The position numbers and the translations under genes were made by a program. The notes beneath the pieces are model-generated. The model was given only the letters and a program-made list of their open reading frames with translations. It did not search any database and was not told the origin of the DNA. Shown one piece after another: positions 36,928 to 45,325 of a DNA stretch of 64,000 bases (positions within the stretch are counted from its first letter, which is position 1; the number at the start of each line of letters is the position of its first letter). Source of the stretch: Nocardioides sp. SYSU D00065 (GTDB lineage Bacteria > Actinomycetota > Actinomycetes > Propionibacteriales > Nocardioidaceae); NCBI RefSeq assembly GCF_017916425.1, contig NZ_JAFMSX010000005.1, forward strand, positions 205,447-269,446. The letters run 5' to 3'.

Positions 36928-37953
36928 TCAGGCGGCGGGGTCGCCGCTGGCCGCGACGTCAGGGCGCAGCGCCTCCCAGCGCTCGGGCGACGTGGCCGAC
37001 TCGAGCAGCTGCGCCACCAGGTCGGCGAGCGAGTGCTGAGGAGCGACCTCGCGGCAGCGGTCCACCGCGCACCAGGCCAGCGCCCCGTCGCCGAGCAGCC
37101 AGGCCGAGAACGCCAGGACCGCGGCCGGAGCGGCGACGTGCGAGTCCGGCAGTCGCCGCACGGCGTCGGACCACAGGTCGACCGCCGCGCGTGCCTGGCT
37201 CCGGGCGAGCCACGTCCAGGCCTCGTCACGCCCCCGTCCCTCGCCGATCGTGACGGCGACCGACGCGAGCTCGGCCGGGTCGAGGGTGGTGCCGGCCTCC
37301 AGGTGGCGCCGCACGAGCGCGGTCACCGCGCCTGTGGGCAGGACGGGCGCGACGGCCACCTGGTCGGCAGTCGGGGCGGAGCCGGGGTCGGGGGCGATGG
37401 TGGCGCGCAGCGCCTCGCGACTCGCGTGGGTCACTCGGCCGTCGAAGACGCCCTGAGCCGTGAAGGGGTGCTCGGCCAGGGTGAACGGCACGCCCTGGTA
37501 GGCCGCCAGCGGCGCCCCCGGGAGCACCGCGTACCAGTGGTCGTCGTGCACGCGCAGGACCGCCCGTACGCCGACGCCGGCGGCGGTGAATTCCTCGTGG
37601 ACCGACCACGCTGCCTCGTCGGCGACTGTCGTGTCGTCGTCGTAGACCACGACCACGACGTCGCGCACGCCGTTGCGCCGGGCCGCGCGCAGCAGCGAGG
37701 CGGACACGTCGTCGACGTCGTCGGGGTCGTGGGGCAGGTCGACGCGGGCATGCATGCCGCCCCCCGACGCGCTGACGCTGACCATGACGACCGACCGCTC
37801 GGGGACGAAGCCGAGGACGAGGGGGACGAGGGCCGCGATGTCGCCGGGCGTGCGCGCCCGCATGGTCCTCGGAGGCGGCGTGGCGGCGGACGTGTGATCT
37901 GACGTGTGCCCCGGGATGTGCCCGGGGAGCGGGGTGGGGTGTGTGGGTTCCAT
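36928..37953 (-). CDS. DUF4192 domain-containing protein
   Basis: A 341-residue soluble protein of the actinobacterial DUF4192 family. The domain begins near residue 32 ('RARTPGDIAALVPLVLGFVPERSVVMVSV') and includes 'VVVVVYDDDTTVADEAAW'; a helical C-terminal half has 'RDEAWTWLARSQARAAVDLWSDAVRR' and 'VAAPAAVLAFSAWLLGDGALAWCAVDRC', which looks like a helical-repeat surface. Function unknown. ATG at 37953 is chosen after a His/Pro/Thr-rich lead-in; a start at 38067 is unlikely since it crosses the dinB promoter. Divergent from dinB. Confidence 0.85.
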   Translation of the reverse strand: MEPTHPTPLPGHIPGHTSDHTSAATPPPRTMRARTPGDIAALVPLVLGFVPERSVVMVSVSASGGGMHARVDLPHDPDDVDDVSASLLRAARRNGVRDVVVVVYDDDTTVADEAAWSVHEEFTAAGVGVRAVLRVHDDHWYAVLPGAPLAAYQGVPFTLAEHPFTAQGVFDGRVTHASREALRATIAPDPGSAPTADQVAVAPVLPTGAVTALVRRHLEAGTTLDPAELASVAVTIGEGRGRDEAWTWLARSQARAAVDLWSDAVRRLPDSHVAAPAAVLAFSAWLLGDGALAWCAVDRCREVAPQHSLADLVAQLLESATSPERWEALRPDVAASGDPAA

Positions 37954-38055
37954 GCCGACGACGTTCCCCGCATCCACGGACGCTGCATGCTGCCGCGGGC
38001 GGAACCCTGTGGACGACGCCCCGTGGGGGTCGCCTGTGGACGGTTGGTGGGCTGC

Positions 38056-38103
38056 GACAATGCGCACGTGACGCCGAGCGCCCGCCCCGGAGCCCCGGGC
38101 TGA
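38056..38103 (+). promoter_or_regulatory. leaderless upstream ORF overlapping the dinB start
   Basis: GACAAT (38056-38061) is followed after 6 nt by GTG (38068), opening an 11-codon frame that ends with TGA at 38101-38103. The A of that stop is the first base of the dinB ATG (TGATG). Ribosomes finishing the short ORF could reinitiate on dinB. No good Shine-Dalgarno precedes dinB (GGAGCCCCGGGC is weak). Confidence 0.6.
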
Positions 38104-39404
38104 TGCGCACCACCGCCTCCGTGCTGCACCTGGACCTGGACGCCTTCTTCGCCGCCGTCGAGCAGCGCGACAAGCCGTCGCTGCGGGGCAAGCCGGTCAT
38201 CGTCGGCGGCACCGGTGGCCGCGGCGTGGTGTCCACCGCCTCCTACGAGGCGCGCCGGTACGGCGTCGGGTCCGCGATGTCGACGCGGGAGGCCCGGGCC
38301 CGGTGCCCGCACGCGGCCTTCCTGAGCGGGCGCTTCCACGCCTACCGCGAGACCAGCGCCAAGGTCATGCAGGCCCTGCGCGAGCTGTCGCCGCTGGTGG
38401 AGCCGCTCTCCCTGGACGAGGCGTTCGTCGACCTGGCGGCCGCGGACCTGCCGGACCTGGAGGTCGCCACGGTCACGGCGGCCGGGGAGCGGCTGCGCCA
38501 GCGGGTGCACGAGGTCACCGGTGGGCTCACCGCCACCGTCGGCATCGCGTCGTCGAAGTTCCTCGCCAAGGTGGCCAGCGAGCTCGACAAGCCGGACGGG
38601 ATGACCGTGGTGCCGCCCGGCACCGAGCTCGACCTGCTGCGACCGATGAGGGTCACGGTCATCCCCGGCGTCGGGCCCGCGACGGCGGAGCGGCTGCGGC
38701 GCGCCGGGATCCACACGATCGGCGAGCTGGAGCTGGTCAGCGAGGAGGAGCTCGTCCGGCTGCTCGGCCAGGCCCACGGCCAGGGGCTGTGGCGGCTCGC
38801 GCGCGCCCAGGACCACCGACCGGTCGTGGCCGAGCGGGAGGCCAAGTCGATCAGCGTGGAGGGGACCTACGACTCCGACCTCACCGATCGCCGGTTGATG
38901 GAGGGCCTGCTGACCCGCCAGGCCAAGGAGGTCGGCGCCCGCATGCGCAAGGGCGGGATCTCCGGGCGCACGGTGACCATCAAGGTGCGGCTGCACGACT
39001 TCACCACGCTGAGTCGCTCGAGCACGCTGTCCAGCCCGACCGACGACGGCGGCACCATCGCCCGGATCGCCCGTTCGCTGCTGGGCGACCTCGACACCAC
39101 CGGCGGCGTCCGCCTGCTCGGTGTCGGCGTCTCGGGGCTCGCGGACTGGGTGCAGGAGGACCTGTTCGGCGAGGTCGCGGACGAGGAGGACGAGGAGGTC
39201 GTGCTCCCGGAGCCGCCGCGACGCACCTGGCCGCCCGGCGCCGACGTGGTCCACGACGAGATGGGTCCCGGCTGGGTGTGGGGCTCCGGCGCCGGCGTGG
39301 TGACGGTCCGCTTCGAGACCGCGGAGACACCGCCCGGCCCCGTGCGCTCCTTCCGCACCGACGACCCGGCACTGCGACGGCTGGAGCCGCCGTCCGAGGA
39401 GTGA
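38103..39404 (+). CDS. dinB: DNA polymerase IV (Y-family)
   Basis: A 433-residue translesion polymerase. Catalytic carboxylates are in 'LHLDLDAFFAAVEQ' (residues ~8-21) and 'LSLDEAFVDL'; 'GRGVVSTASYEARRYGV' is the finger/steric-gate neighbourhood, 'TATVGIASSKFLAKVASELDKP' the palm, and 'IPGVGPATAERLRRAGI' the HhH. After the little finger it has 'WVQEDLF', a beta-clamp-like peptide, then an ~60-residue C-terminal extension ('WPPGADVVHDEMGPGWVWGSG') found in actinobacterial DinB2-like enzymes. Start set by the uORF overlap and family alignment. Confidence 0.94.
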   Translation: MRTTASVLHLDLDAFFAAVEQRDKPSLRGKPVIVGGTGGRGVVSTASYEARRYGVGSAMSTREARARCPHAAFLSGRFHAYRETSAKVMQALRELSPLVEPLSLDEAFVDLAAADLPDLEVATVTAAGERLRQRVHEVTGGLTATVGIASSKFLAKVASELDKPDGMTVVPPGTELDLLRPMRVTVIPGVGPATAERLRRAGIHTIGELELVSEEELVRLLGQAHGQGLWRLARAQDHRPVVAEREAKSISVEGTYDSDLTDRRLMEGLLTRQAKEVGARMRKGGISGRTVTIKVRLHDFTTLSRSSTLSSPTDDGGTIARIARSLLGDLDTTGGVRLLGVGVSGLADWVQEDLFGEVADEEDEEVVLPEPPRRTWPPGADVVHDEMGPGWVWGSGAGVVTVRFETAETPPGPVRSFRTDDPALRRLEPPSEE

Positions 39405-39407
39405 GCC

Positions 39408-40262
39408 TCACAGCACCCGCAGGGTGACCTCCTCGCCGGGTCGCAGCTGCGCGCACACGTCGAGGTCGTCGTCCGCGACGACCGCGACCACCGGGTAGCC
39501 ACCGGTCGTGGGGTGGTCGGCGAGGAACACCACGGGTTGTCCCGACGGCGGCACCTGCACCGCGCCCAGCACGACCCCCTCGCTGGGGAGCTCGCCGTCC
39601 CGCCTGCGGATCGGCGGGCCGTCGAGGCGCAGGCCGATGCGGTCGCTGTCGGGGGCGACGGCGTACGCCGCCCCGTCGAGCGCCCCCCACGCGCCGTCCT
39701 CGAGCCAGTCGGCGCGCGGTCCGCGGTGCAGGCGCAGCACCGGGGCGCGCGGACGTACGACGACCGCCGCGGGTGGTTCCGGCACCGCGCCGGGCACACC
39801 CGTCGCCAGCTCCGTGCCGGGCGCCAGCCGCGGCGGGCCGACCCAGGCGAGCGTGTCGGTGGAGCGCGAGCCCAGGACCGGCGGCACCTCGATGCCGCCC
39901 GCGACGGCGACGTAGGAGCGGACGCCGGTGATGGCCGGGCCCACCGTGACCACGACGCCCGCCGGGACCGTCACCGCAGCGGCGTGAGCCACCGGGCGGC
40001 GGCCGAGCCGCACCTCGCACGGCGCGCCGGTCACGGCGAGGGTCACCGCCCGGCGGGTGCGCAGGACGATGCCGCTCATCGTCGTCTCCACGACGGCGTC
40101 GTCCTCGGTCCCGCCCACGAGCCGCCGCGCCAGGCCCGCCGCGGCCCGGTCCAGCGCGCCGGCGCGCGGGACGCCGAGGTGCGCCCATCCCCGCCGCCCG
40201 CGGTCCTGCAGCGTCGCCAGCGGGCCGGGGTCGAGCACCTCCAGGGTGACCCGTCCGCTCAT
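39408..40262 (-). CDS. pxpC: 5-oxoprolinase subunit C (biotin-dependent carboxyltransferase family)
   Basis: A 284-residue AHS2/KipA-type protein. 'VLDPGPLATLQDRGRRGWAHLGVP' opens the domain, and 'PPSGQPVVFLADHPTTGGYPVVAVV' is the conserved C-terminal motif. With PxpA and PxpB it cleaves 5-oxoproline to glutamate using ATP. ATG at 40262 overlaps the pxpB stop (ATGA). It converges on dinB with 3 bp between stops. Confidence 0.92.
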   Translation of the reverse strand: MSGRVTLEVLDPGPLATLQDRGRRGWAHLGVPRAGALDRAAAGLARRLVGGTEDDAVVETTMSGIVLRTRRAVTLAVTGAPCEVRLGRRPVAHAAAVTVPAGVVVTVGPAITGVRSYVAVAGGIEVPPVLGSRSTDTLAWVGPPRLAPGTELATGVPGAVPEPPAAVVVRPRAPVLRLHRGPRADWLEDGAWGALDGAAYAVAPDSDRIGLRLDGPPIRRRDGELPSEGVVLGAVQVPPSGQPVVFLADHPTTGGYPVVAVVADDDLDVCAQLRPGEEVTLRVL

Positions 40263-40852
40263 CCGACAGCCTCGAAGCGCACCCGCGTGCCCGGTGCCAG
40301 CAGGGCCGGCTGCCGGCGAGCGGGGTCCCAGAGCACGGCCTCGGTGGTGCCGATGACGAGCCATCCGCCCGGCGAGGCCGCGGGATAGATGCCGCACCAG
40401 GAGCCGGCCAGGGCGACCGAGCCCGCCTCCACCCGGGGACGCGGCGACGACAGCCGGGGCACGCTGCGGTGCGCCGGCAGGCCGCCCAGGTAGCTGAACC
40501 CCGGGGCGAACCCGGTGAAGAGCGCGACGAGCTCGGTCGAGGTGTGCTGCTCGACCACCTCGTCCGCGCTGCAGCCCCAGTGCCCGGCGACCCGCTCGAG
40601 ATCGGGACCGTCGTAGGTCACCGCGACGCGCACGAGCGGTCCGGCCGCCGGCTCACCTCCGGCGGGCCAGCGCGGCAGCGCGGCCTCGACGCTCGCCGGG
40701 TACACGCCGTCGAAGAGCACGGTGGCGGCGGCCGGGACGATCTCCTCCGCGGGCAGCCTGGCGGCGCGTGCCCAGGCGGCGAGGGAGGCCGCCGCGACGG
40801 CGTCCTCCAGCTCGACCAGGCACGCCCGTGGGCCCACTGTGACCACCCGCAC
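40259..40852 (-). CDS. pxpB: 5-oxoprolinase subunit B
   Basis: A 197-residue AHS1/KipI-type protein. Conserved segments: 'TVGPRACLVEL' at the N terminus, 'VRVAVTYDGPDLERVA', 'HTSTELVALFTGFAPGFSYLGGLP' and 'VEAGSVALAGSWCGIYPAASPGGW', all typical of PxpB. GTG start at 40850-40852 follows CACAAT by 6 nt on the minus strand, so it may have its own leaderless promoter as well as readthrough from pxpA (42 bp upstream). Confidence 0.92.
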   Translation of the reverse strand: MRVVTVGPRACLVELEDAVAAASLAAWARAARLPAEEIVPAAATVLFDGVYPASVEAALPRWPAGGEPAAGPLVRVAVTYDGPDLERVAGHWGCSADEVVEQHTSTELVALFTGFAPGFSYLGGLPAHRSVPRLSSPRPRVEAGSVALAGSWCGIYPAASPGGWLVIGTTEAVLWDPARRQPALLAPGTRVRFEAVG

Positions 40853-40894
40853 CCGGCCATTGTGCGGCAGTCGCGCCCGCCCCGGCGGCCGGCC

Positions 40895-41608
40895 TCAGTC
40901 AGCGGACCAGCACGTCGCGACCTCCCAGCCGGCGGCCTCGAGCGCGCGTCGTACGGCCCGAGCGGCGGCCACAGCACCCGGGGAATCGCCGTGCACGCAC
41001 ACCGAGTCGACGGCGCCGGCCAGCTCGACCGCCCGCGCGGCGACGGCCCTCGCGTCGGTGACGAGCGCCCCCGGCTGGTCGCGGGGCACCAGTCCCCCGT
41101 CGGCGGTGTAGCCGCGGTCGGGGAATCCCTCGAGCCGCCCGTCGCGCCCCCGCCCCGTCGCCATCGCCAGCAGCCGGGAGCCCGGCATGGCCAGCACCGG
41201 CAGCGTGCCGGACCCGTCGAGCACGGCCGCCGCCTGCACCTCGTCGACGGCCACGCGGTGGTAGAGCGCACCGTGCGGCTTGAGGTACGCCACGTCCCCG
41301 CCCTCGGCGACCGCGATGGCCGTCAGCACCCCGACCTGCTCGGCCACCTGCTCACGCAGCACGTCGGCGGGCACGTCGCGCTCCACGCGCCCGAAGTGCT
41401 CGCGGTCGAGGTAGGACACCTGCGCTCCCACCGCGACGCCCCGGCGCACGGCCTCCGCGCAGACCGCGCGCATCGTCGCGGCGTCGCCGGCATGGAAGCC
41501 GCAGGCCACGTTGGCGCTGGTCACCACCTCCAGCAGGCCGGCGTCGTCGGTGACCTCCTCGCCCAGGTCGGCGTTGAGGTCGACCCGGTGGCTCGGCGCG
41601 CTCCGCAT
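40895..41608 (-). CDS. pxpA: 5-oxoprolinase subunit A (LamB/YcsF family)
   Basis: A 237-residue TIM-barrel-like LamB/YcsF protein. 'VDLNADLGE' at the N terminus, 'SANVACGFHAGDAATM', 'GAQVSYLDREHFGR' and 'YLKPHGALYH' are family hallmarks. It forms the ATP-dependent 5-oxoprolinase with PxpB and PxpC, clearing pyroglutamate formed from glutamine or glutamate. ATG at 41608 is preferred over 41623 because GAGACT lies 6 nt before it. Divergent from the group-2 sigma gene. Confidence 0.92.
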   Translation of the reverse strand: MRSAPSHRVDLNADLGEEVTDDAGLLEVVTSANVACGFHAGDAATMRAVCAEAVRRGVAVGAQVSYLDREHFGRVERDVPADVLREQVAEQVGVLTAIAVAEGGDVAYLKPHGALYHRVAVDEVQAAAVLDGSGTLPVLAMPGSRLLAMATGRGRDGRLEGFPDRGYTADGGLVPRDQPGALVTDARAVAARAVELAGAVDSVCVHGDSPGAVAAARAVRRALEAAGWEVATCWSAD

Positions 41609-41625
41609 GGTCCCAGTCTCCACGG

Positions 41626-41652
41626 GGAACCCCTGAGAAGTCCCTGAGAGTT
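41626..41652 (+). promoter_or_regulatory. ECF (SigR/SigH/SigE)-type promoter of the sigB-like gene
   Basis: GGAAC (41626-41630) and GTT (41650-41652) are 19 nt apart. Between them lies a direct repeat, CCCTGAGA at 41631-41638 and 41642-41649, 11 bp apart, which could be a regulator site. The leader to the ATG would be about 130 nt. Nothing else is seen in 41609-41790. Confidence 0.45.
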
Positions 41653-41790
41653 CGCCGATCGTGCAACTACCGGGACGACCGACTCGTCAAGGCAGGTGAA
41701 GGCACCAATCCGATGGGGAATCCCGCAGCGGACACCGGCGTTGGAACAGATGTGCGACACGGGGTGGTCGCACGAGAGCAGGAGGACGAG

Positions 41791-42753
41791 ATGAGCACCG
41801 CACAGCCGAAGCGCACCACCACCACTCGCGAGATCGAGGGACGCGACAGCGTCGGACTCTACCTCGACGAGATCGCTCGCACCCCGCTCCTCGACGCCGA
41901 GACCGAGGTCGAGCTCTCCAAGACGATCGAGGCAGGCCTGCTGGCCCAGCACCTGCTCGACACCGGACGCGTGGGCCGCCGCAAGGGCGGTGCCCCGATG
42001 AGCGCCAGCGAGGCCGAGCTCGAGTGGCTCGCCGAGCAGGGCCGCCAGGCCGTGGACCGCTTCATCGAGGCCAACCTGCGCCTGGTGGTCTCCATCGCCC
42101 GCAAGTACGGCCGCTCGCAGATGCCGATGCTCGACCTGATCCAGGAGGGCAACACCGGCCTCATCCGTGCGGTCGAGAAGTTCGACTACACCAAGGGCTA
42201 CAAGTTCTCGACCTACGCCACCTGGTGGGTGCGGCAGGCCATCACGCGCGGCATCGCGCAGCAGGCCCGCGTCGTACGGCTCCCGGTGCACGTCGTGGAG
42301 GAGCTCAACCAGGTCGGCAGCGCCCGGCGCACGCTCGAGCGCCAGCTCGGCCGCGACCCCGAGCCGCACGAGATCGCCACCGAGCTCGGCATGGACCTCG
42401 ACCGGGTCCTCGACCTGATGAGCTGGGGACGCGACCACGTGTCCCTCGACACCCCGGTGGACGAGGACGGCGACACCTCGCTGGGCGACCTGATGGCGCA
42501 GGAGACGGCTCCGGGGCCGGACCTCAACGTCCTGGACGCCGAAGCACGTCAGCGGCTCGACGACCTCGTCGGCATCCTCGACGAGCGCTCCGCCGACATC
42601 GTCCGCGCGCGCTACGGACTGGCCGACGGCCGCCAGCACAAGCTGGCCGACATCGGCGCCAAGCACGGCATCTCCGCCGAGCGGGTGCGCCAGCTCGAGC
42701 GCGAGGCGCTGCAGAAGCTGCGCCGCGCCGGCGACCCCGACCTGGCGGCCTGA
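41791..42753 (+). CDS. sigB: group-2 RNA polymerase sigma factor (SigB/HrdD-like)
   Basis: A 320-residue sigma-70 without region 1.1: region 1.2 'DSVGLYLDEIARTPLLDAETEVEL', region 2 'RLVVSIARKYG', '[36 protein letters not shown]', region 3 'RRTLERQLGRDPEPHEIATELG', region 4 'KLADIGAKHGISAERVRQLE'. It is a non-essential housekeeping-like sigma used in stress and stationary phase. ATG at 41791 has GGAGG 5 nt upstream. Lying ~9 kb from sigA, it recalls the sigA-sigB pairing of mycobacteria. A thiol/envelope-stress type promoter precedes it. Confidence 0.94.
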   Translation: MSTAQPKRTTTTREIEGRDSVGLYLDEIARTPLLDAETEVELSKTIEAGLLAQHLLDTGRVGRRKGGAPMSASEAELEWLAEQGRQAVDRFIEANLRLVVSIARKYGRSQMPMLDLIQEGNTGLIRAVEKFDYTKGYKFSTYATWWVRQAITRGIAQQARVVRLPVHVVEELNQVGSARRTLERQLGRDPEPHEIATELGMDLDRVLDLMSWGRDHVSLDTPVDEDGDTSLGDLMAQETAPGPDLNVLDAEARQRLDDLVGILDERSADIVRARYGLADGRQHKLADIGAKHGISAERVRQLEREALQKLRRAGDPDLAA

Positions 42754-42786
42754 GCCGGTCGGGCCTCGCCCGCAGGTCCTCGGACC

Positions 42787-44100
42787 TCAGTACGCCGCGG
42801 ACAGCAGGTCCGCACTCGCGGCCCGTGCCCGCTCGACGACGTCGGCAGGCACGGGCCGCTGTGCTGCGATCCGAGCCTGCCAGGTCTGCAGGGCCACCAC
42901 GCGGGCGGCGGCCTCCTCGACGCGCTCGCGCGAGACCTCGCCCGAGGCGATGGCGTCCACGACGATCTGGTGGGTGGTGGCGGTGTCGACCGGCATGAGC
43001 AGCAGGTCGGCACCCGCCTTGAGGGCCTGCAACGCTGGCTTGGGCCGGCCGCCGACCGCGCCCATGCCCAGCGAGTCGGTGATGGTGACGCCCTCGAAGC
43101 CGAGGTCGTCGCGCAGCAGCGAGTAGACCTCGGGCGCCATGCTGGCCGGCACACCGGGCGCCACGTGGGTCAGGTCGAGATGGCTGAGCATCACCGCCGG
43201 CGCCTGCTGCCGGATCGCGGACTCGAACGGCGGCAGGTCGTGCGCACGGATCTGCGCGAGGGTCGAGTCGAGCTTCGGCAGCACGTCGTGGCTGTCGCTG
43301 GTCGCACCCCCGTGACCGGGGAAGTGCTTGACGGTCGACACGATGCCCGCGTCGTCGTACCCCTTGATCGCGGCGCCGACGGCCTGGGCCGCCAGCCGCG
43401 GGTCCTGCGACGGCGACCGGGCACCGATGGTCGGGTCCGCGGCGCCGATGGTGACGTCGGCGACCGGGGCGAAGACCCACGTGAACCCGAGACCGCGCAG
43501 CTCGAGGCCGGTGGTCAGGGCCGCCGCCCGCGTGACCCGGCGGCCGAGGCGGGCATCGGCGGCGATCGCCGCGCCGGCGGACTGGAAGTGGGGGAACTCG
43601 GTCGCGATGCCGCGCAGGTGAGAGACGTAGCCGCCCTCCTGGTCGACGCCGATGACGGGCGGGAAGTCGCGACCGTCTGCCGCAGCGGCACGCGTCAGCG
43701 CCGACGTCATCGCCAGCACCTGCTCGCGGTCGGCGACGTTGGCCGAGGTCACCGAGACGCCGGCGAGGTGGAGGTCGCGCACCATGCGTGCCGGGATCGC
43801 GGGGTCGGTGCCGTGGAAGCGGCCGACGATCACCTGCCCGGCCAGCTGCTCGGGCGTCCACGTGGCGACGAGGTCGCGGGCCTCCTCGAGCTCGCCGACC
43901 GTCGGGCCCCAGGAGGTCGGGGTCTCAGGGTCGACCGGCGGCTCGGTGGCGCTCGGCTCAGTGCTCGGCGATGGCGTCGAGGAGGAGGTCGTGGAGACCG
44001 AGGGCGCGGGGTCGTCGGACCCCGTCCCGGGCCCGGCGCACCCGCTCACCAGCAGGGCGCCTGCCACGACCACGGCGAGGCGGGATCGGAGCGGAAGCAC
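42787..44100 (-). CDS. nagZ: glycoside hydrolase family 3 lipoprotein (NagZ-like beta-N-acetylhexosaminidase)
   Basis: A 437-residue exported GH3 enzyme. Signal peptide with lipobox 'LLVSGC' (Cys21), a Ser/Thr/Pro linker to about 60, then a GH3 TIM barrel. 'VIGVDQEGGYVSHL' binds substrate, 'VSTVKHFPGHGGATSDSH' is the NagZ loop carrying the His-Asp acid/base, and 'VTITDSLGM' holds the catalytic Asp. It probably trims GlcNAc from cell-wall fragments. GTG start at 44098-44100; TAGCCT 7 nt upstream. Confidence 0.92.
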   Translation of the reverse strand: MLPLRSRLAVVVAGALLVSGCAGPGTGSDDPAPSVSTTSSSTPSPSTEPSATEPPVDPETPTSWGPTVGELEEARDLVATWTPEQLAGQVIVGRFHGTDPAIPARMVRDLHLAGVSVTSANVADREQVLAMTSALTRAAAADGRDFPPVIGVDQEGGYVSHLRGIATEFPHFQSAGAAIAADARLGRRVTRAAALTTGLELRGLGFTWVFAPVADVTIGAADPTIGARSPSQDPRLAAQAVGAAIKGYDDAGIVSTVKHFPGHGGATSDSHDVLPKLDSTLAQIRAHDLPPFESAIRQQAPAVMLSHLDLTHVAPGVPASMAPEVYSLLRDDLGFEGVTITDSLGMGAVGGRPKPALQALKAGADLLLMPVDTATTHQIVVDAIASGEVSRERVEEAAARVVALQTWQARIAAQRPVPADVVERARAASADLLSAAY

Positions 44101-44162
44101 GGCCCGGAGGCTACCGGCCGGGGCGCGCCGACCCCGAAACGTCGCCGCGACGACGTACGGCG

Positions 44163-44780
44163 TCAGGGCGCGCCGCCGCTGTCCGCCGCCAGCGCGGCAA
44201 GCTCGTCGTAGATCCGCTCGACCTGCGCACGCAGCCCGGCCAGCGTGCCGGTGTTGTCGACCACGTGCGTGGCGATCGCCAGCCGGTCCTCGCGGCTGGC
44301 CTGGGCGGCGATGCGGGACTCGGCGTCCGCGCGGGACCAGCCCCGGTCCTCGACCATGCGGGCAACCTGGAGCTCGACCGGGGCGTCGACCACGACCACC
44401 GCGTCGAAGGAGCCGGCGCGCCCGCCCTCGGCGAGCAGCGGGATGTCGTGCACGACCACTGCTCCGGCCGGGGCCGCGGCCTCGAGCTGCGCTCCGCGCT
44501 CGTGGACGAGCGGGTGGACGATCGCCTCGAGGCGCCGTCGGGCTGCCGGGTCGGCGAAGACCAGGCGTGCCACGGCGGGACGGTCGAGCTCTCCCCCGCT
44601 GGTCAGGACGTCGGGACCGAACTCCGCGACGACGGCCGCGAGTCCCGGCGTGCCGCGCGCGACGACCTCGCGGGCCAGCGCGTCCGCGTCGACCACCACG
44701 GCGCCCAGGTCGGCCAGGATCGACGACACCGTGCTCTTCCCCGACGCGATGCCCCCGGTCAACCCGACGCGAACGGTCAC
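44163..44780 (-). CDS. coaE: dephospho-CoA kinase
   Basis: A 205-residue kinase for the last step of CoA synthesis. P-loop 'GLTGGIASGKST' (residues 6-17), 'VVDADALAREVV' with the catalytic Asp, 'VVVHDIPLLAE' and 'AQASREDRLAIATHVVDNTG' match CoaE. GTG start at 44778-44780 overlaps the marR-like stop by 4 nt, so the essential CoA gene is placed under the regulator's promoter. It lies 62 bp before the nagZ start. Confidence 0.94.
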   Translation of the reverse strand: MTVRVGLTGGIASGKSTVSSILADLGAVVVDADALAREVVARGTPGLAAVVAEFGPDVLTSGGELDRPAVARLVFADPAARRRLEAIVHPLVHERGAQLEAAAPAGAVVVHDIPLLAEGGRAGSFDAVVVVDAPVELQVARMVEDRGWSRADAESRIAAQASREDRLAIATHVVDNTGTLAGLRAQVERIYDELAALAADSGGAP

Positions 44781-45247
44781 CGGTCCTCCCCCACGACGAC
44801 GAGCAAGATGTCGTGCAGCGTACGGCGCTGCGCCGGCGCCAGCACGTCCAGGACCCGCGCGGACGCGTCCCGGCGCACGTCCTCGATCCGGACGACGAGG
44901 TCTCGGCCCTCGTCGGTGAGGGTGAGCGTGGTGGCGCGCCGGTCGCTGGGGTCCGGTGCGCGCCGGACCCATCCGTGCTCGACCAGCGCCTCGACCACCT
45001 CGGTCGCCGAGCGGGGCGCGATGTGCAGCGTCTCGGCGAGCTCCGACGGGCGGATGCCCTCCCCGTTCGACGCCAGCACGCGGAGCGCGCGCGACTGCGA
45101 CGGGGTGACCTCCCAGCGCGCCAGCGACTCCGCCCAGGCGCGCCGGACCCTGCGAGCCACGGCCAGCACCAGGTCCCCCGTGTCGGCCGGTGACGGTGAC
45201 GGCGAGGGTGCCCGAGAGCGTGCTGGGGTGGGACCGGGAACGACCAC
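44777..45247 (-). CDS. MarR family transcriptional regulator
   Basis: A 156-residue winged-helix repressor: after a Pro/Ser-rich ~25-residue N terminus come 'LARWEVTPSQSRALRVLASNGEGIRPSELAETLHIAPRSATEVVEALVEHGWV' (HTH) and the wing 'RAPDPSDRRATTLTLTDEGRDLV'. GTG start at 45245-45247 is the most plausible, as codons beyond it lie in the operator. It is divergent from an ABC exporter, and a 15-bp palindrome in the shared region is its likely site. MarR-exporter pairs typically respond to small toxic ligands. Confidence 0.88.
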   Translation of the reverse strand: MVVPGPTPARSRAPSPSPSPADTGDLVLAVARRVRRAWAESLARWEVTPSQSRALRVLASNGEGIRPSELAETLHIAPRSATEVVEALVEHGWVRRAPDPSDRRATTLTLTDEGRDLVVRIEDVRRDASARVLDVLAPAQRRTLHDILLVVVGEDR

Positions 45248-45271
45248 GGAATATTTCCGCCCTGACTCGAG

Positions 45272-45300
45272 TTGACCGGATGGTGAGGTTACCTCACTAT
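45272..45300 (+). promoter_or_regulatory. promoter of the ABC exporter with embedded MarR-type operator
   Basis: TTGACC (45272-45277) and CACTAT (45295-45300) are 17 bp apart. The palindrome GTGAGGTTACCTCAC (45283-45297, two 7-bp arms around one base) fills the spacer and enters the -10, so a dimeric repressor bound there would block RNA polymerase. Confidence 0.6.
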
Positions 45301-45325
45301 TCCGACCCAGAGAGGAGCTGGTCGC

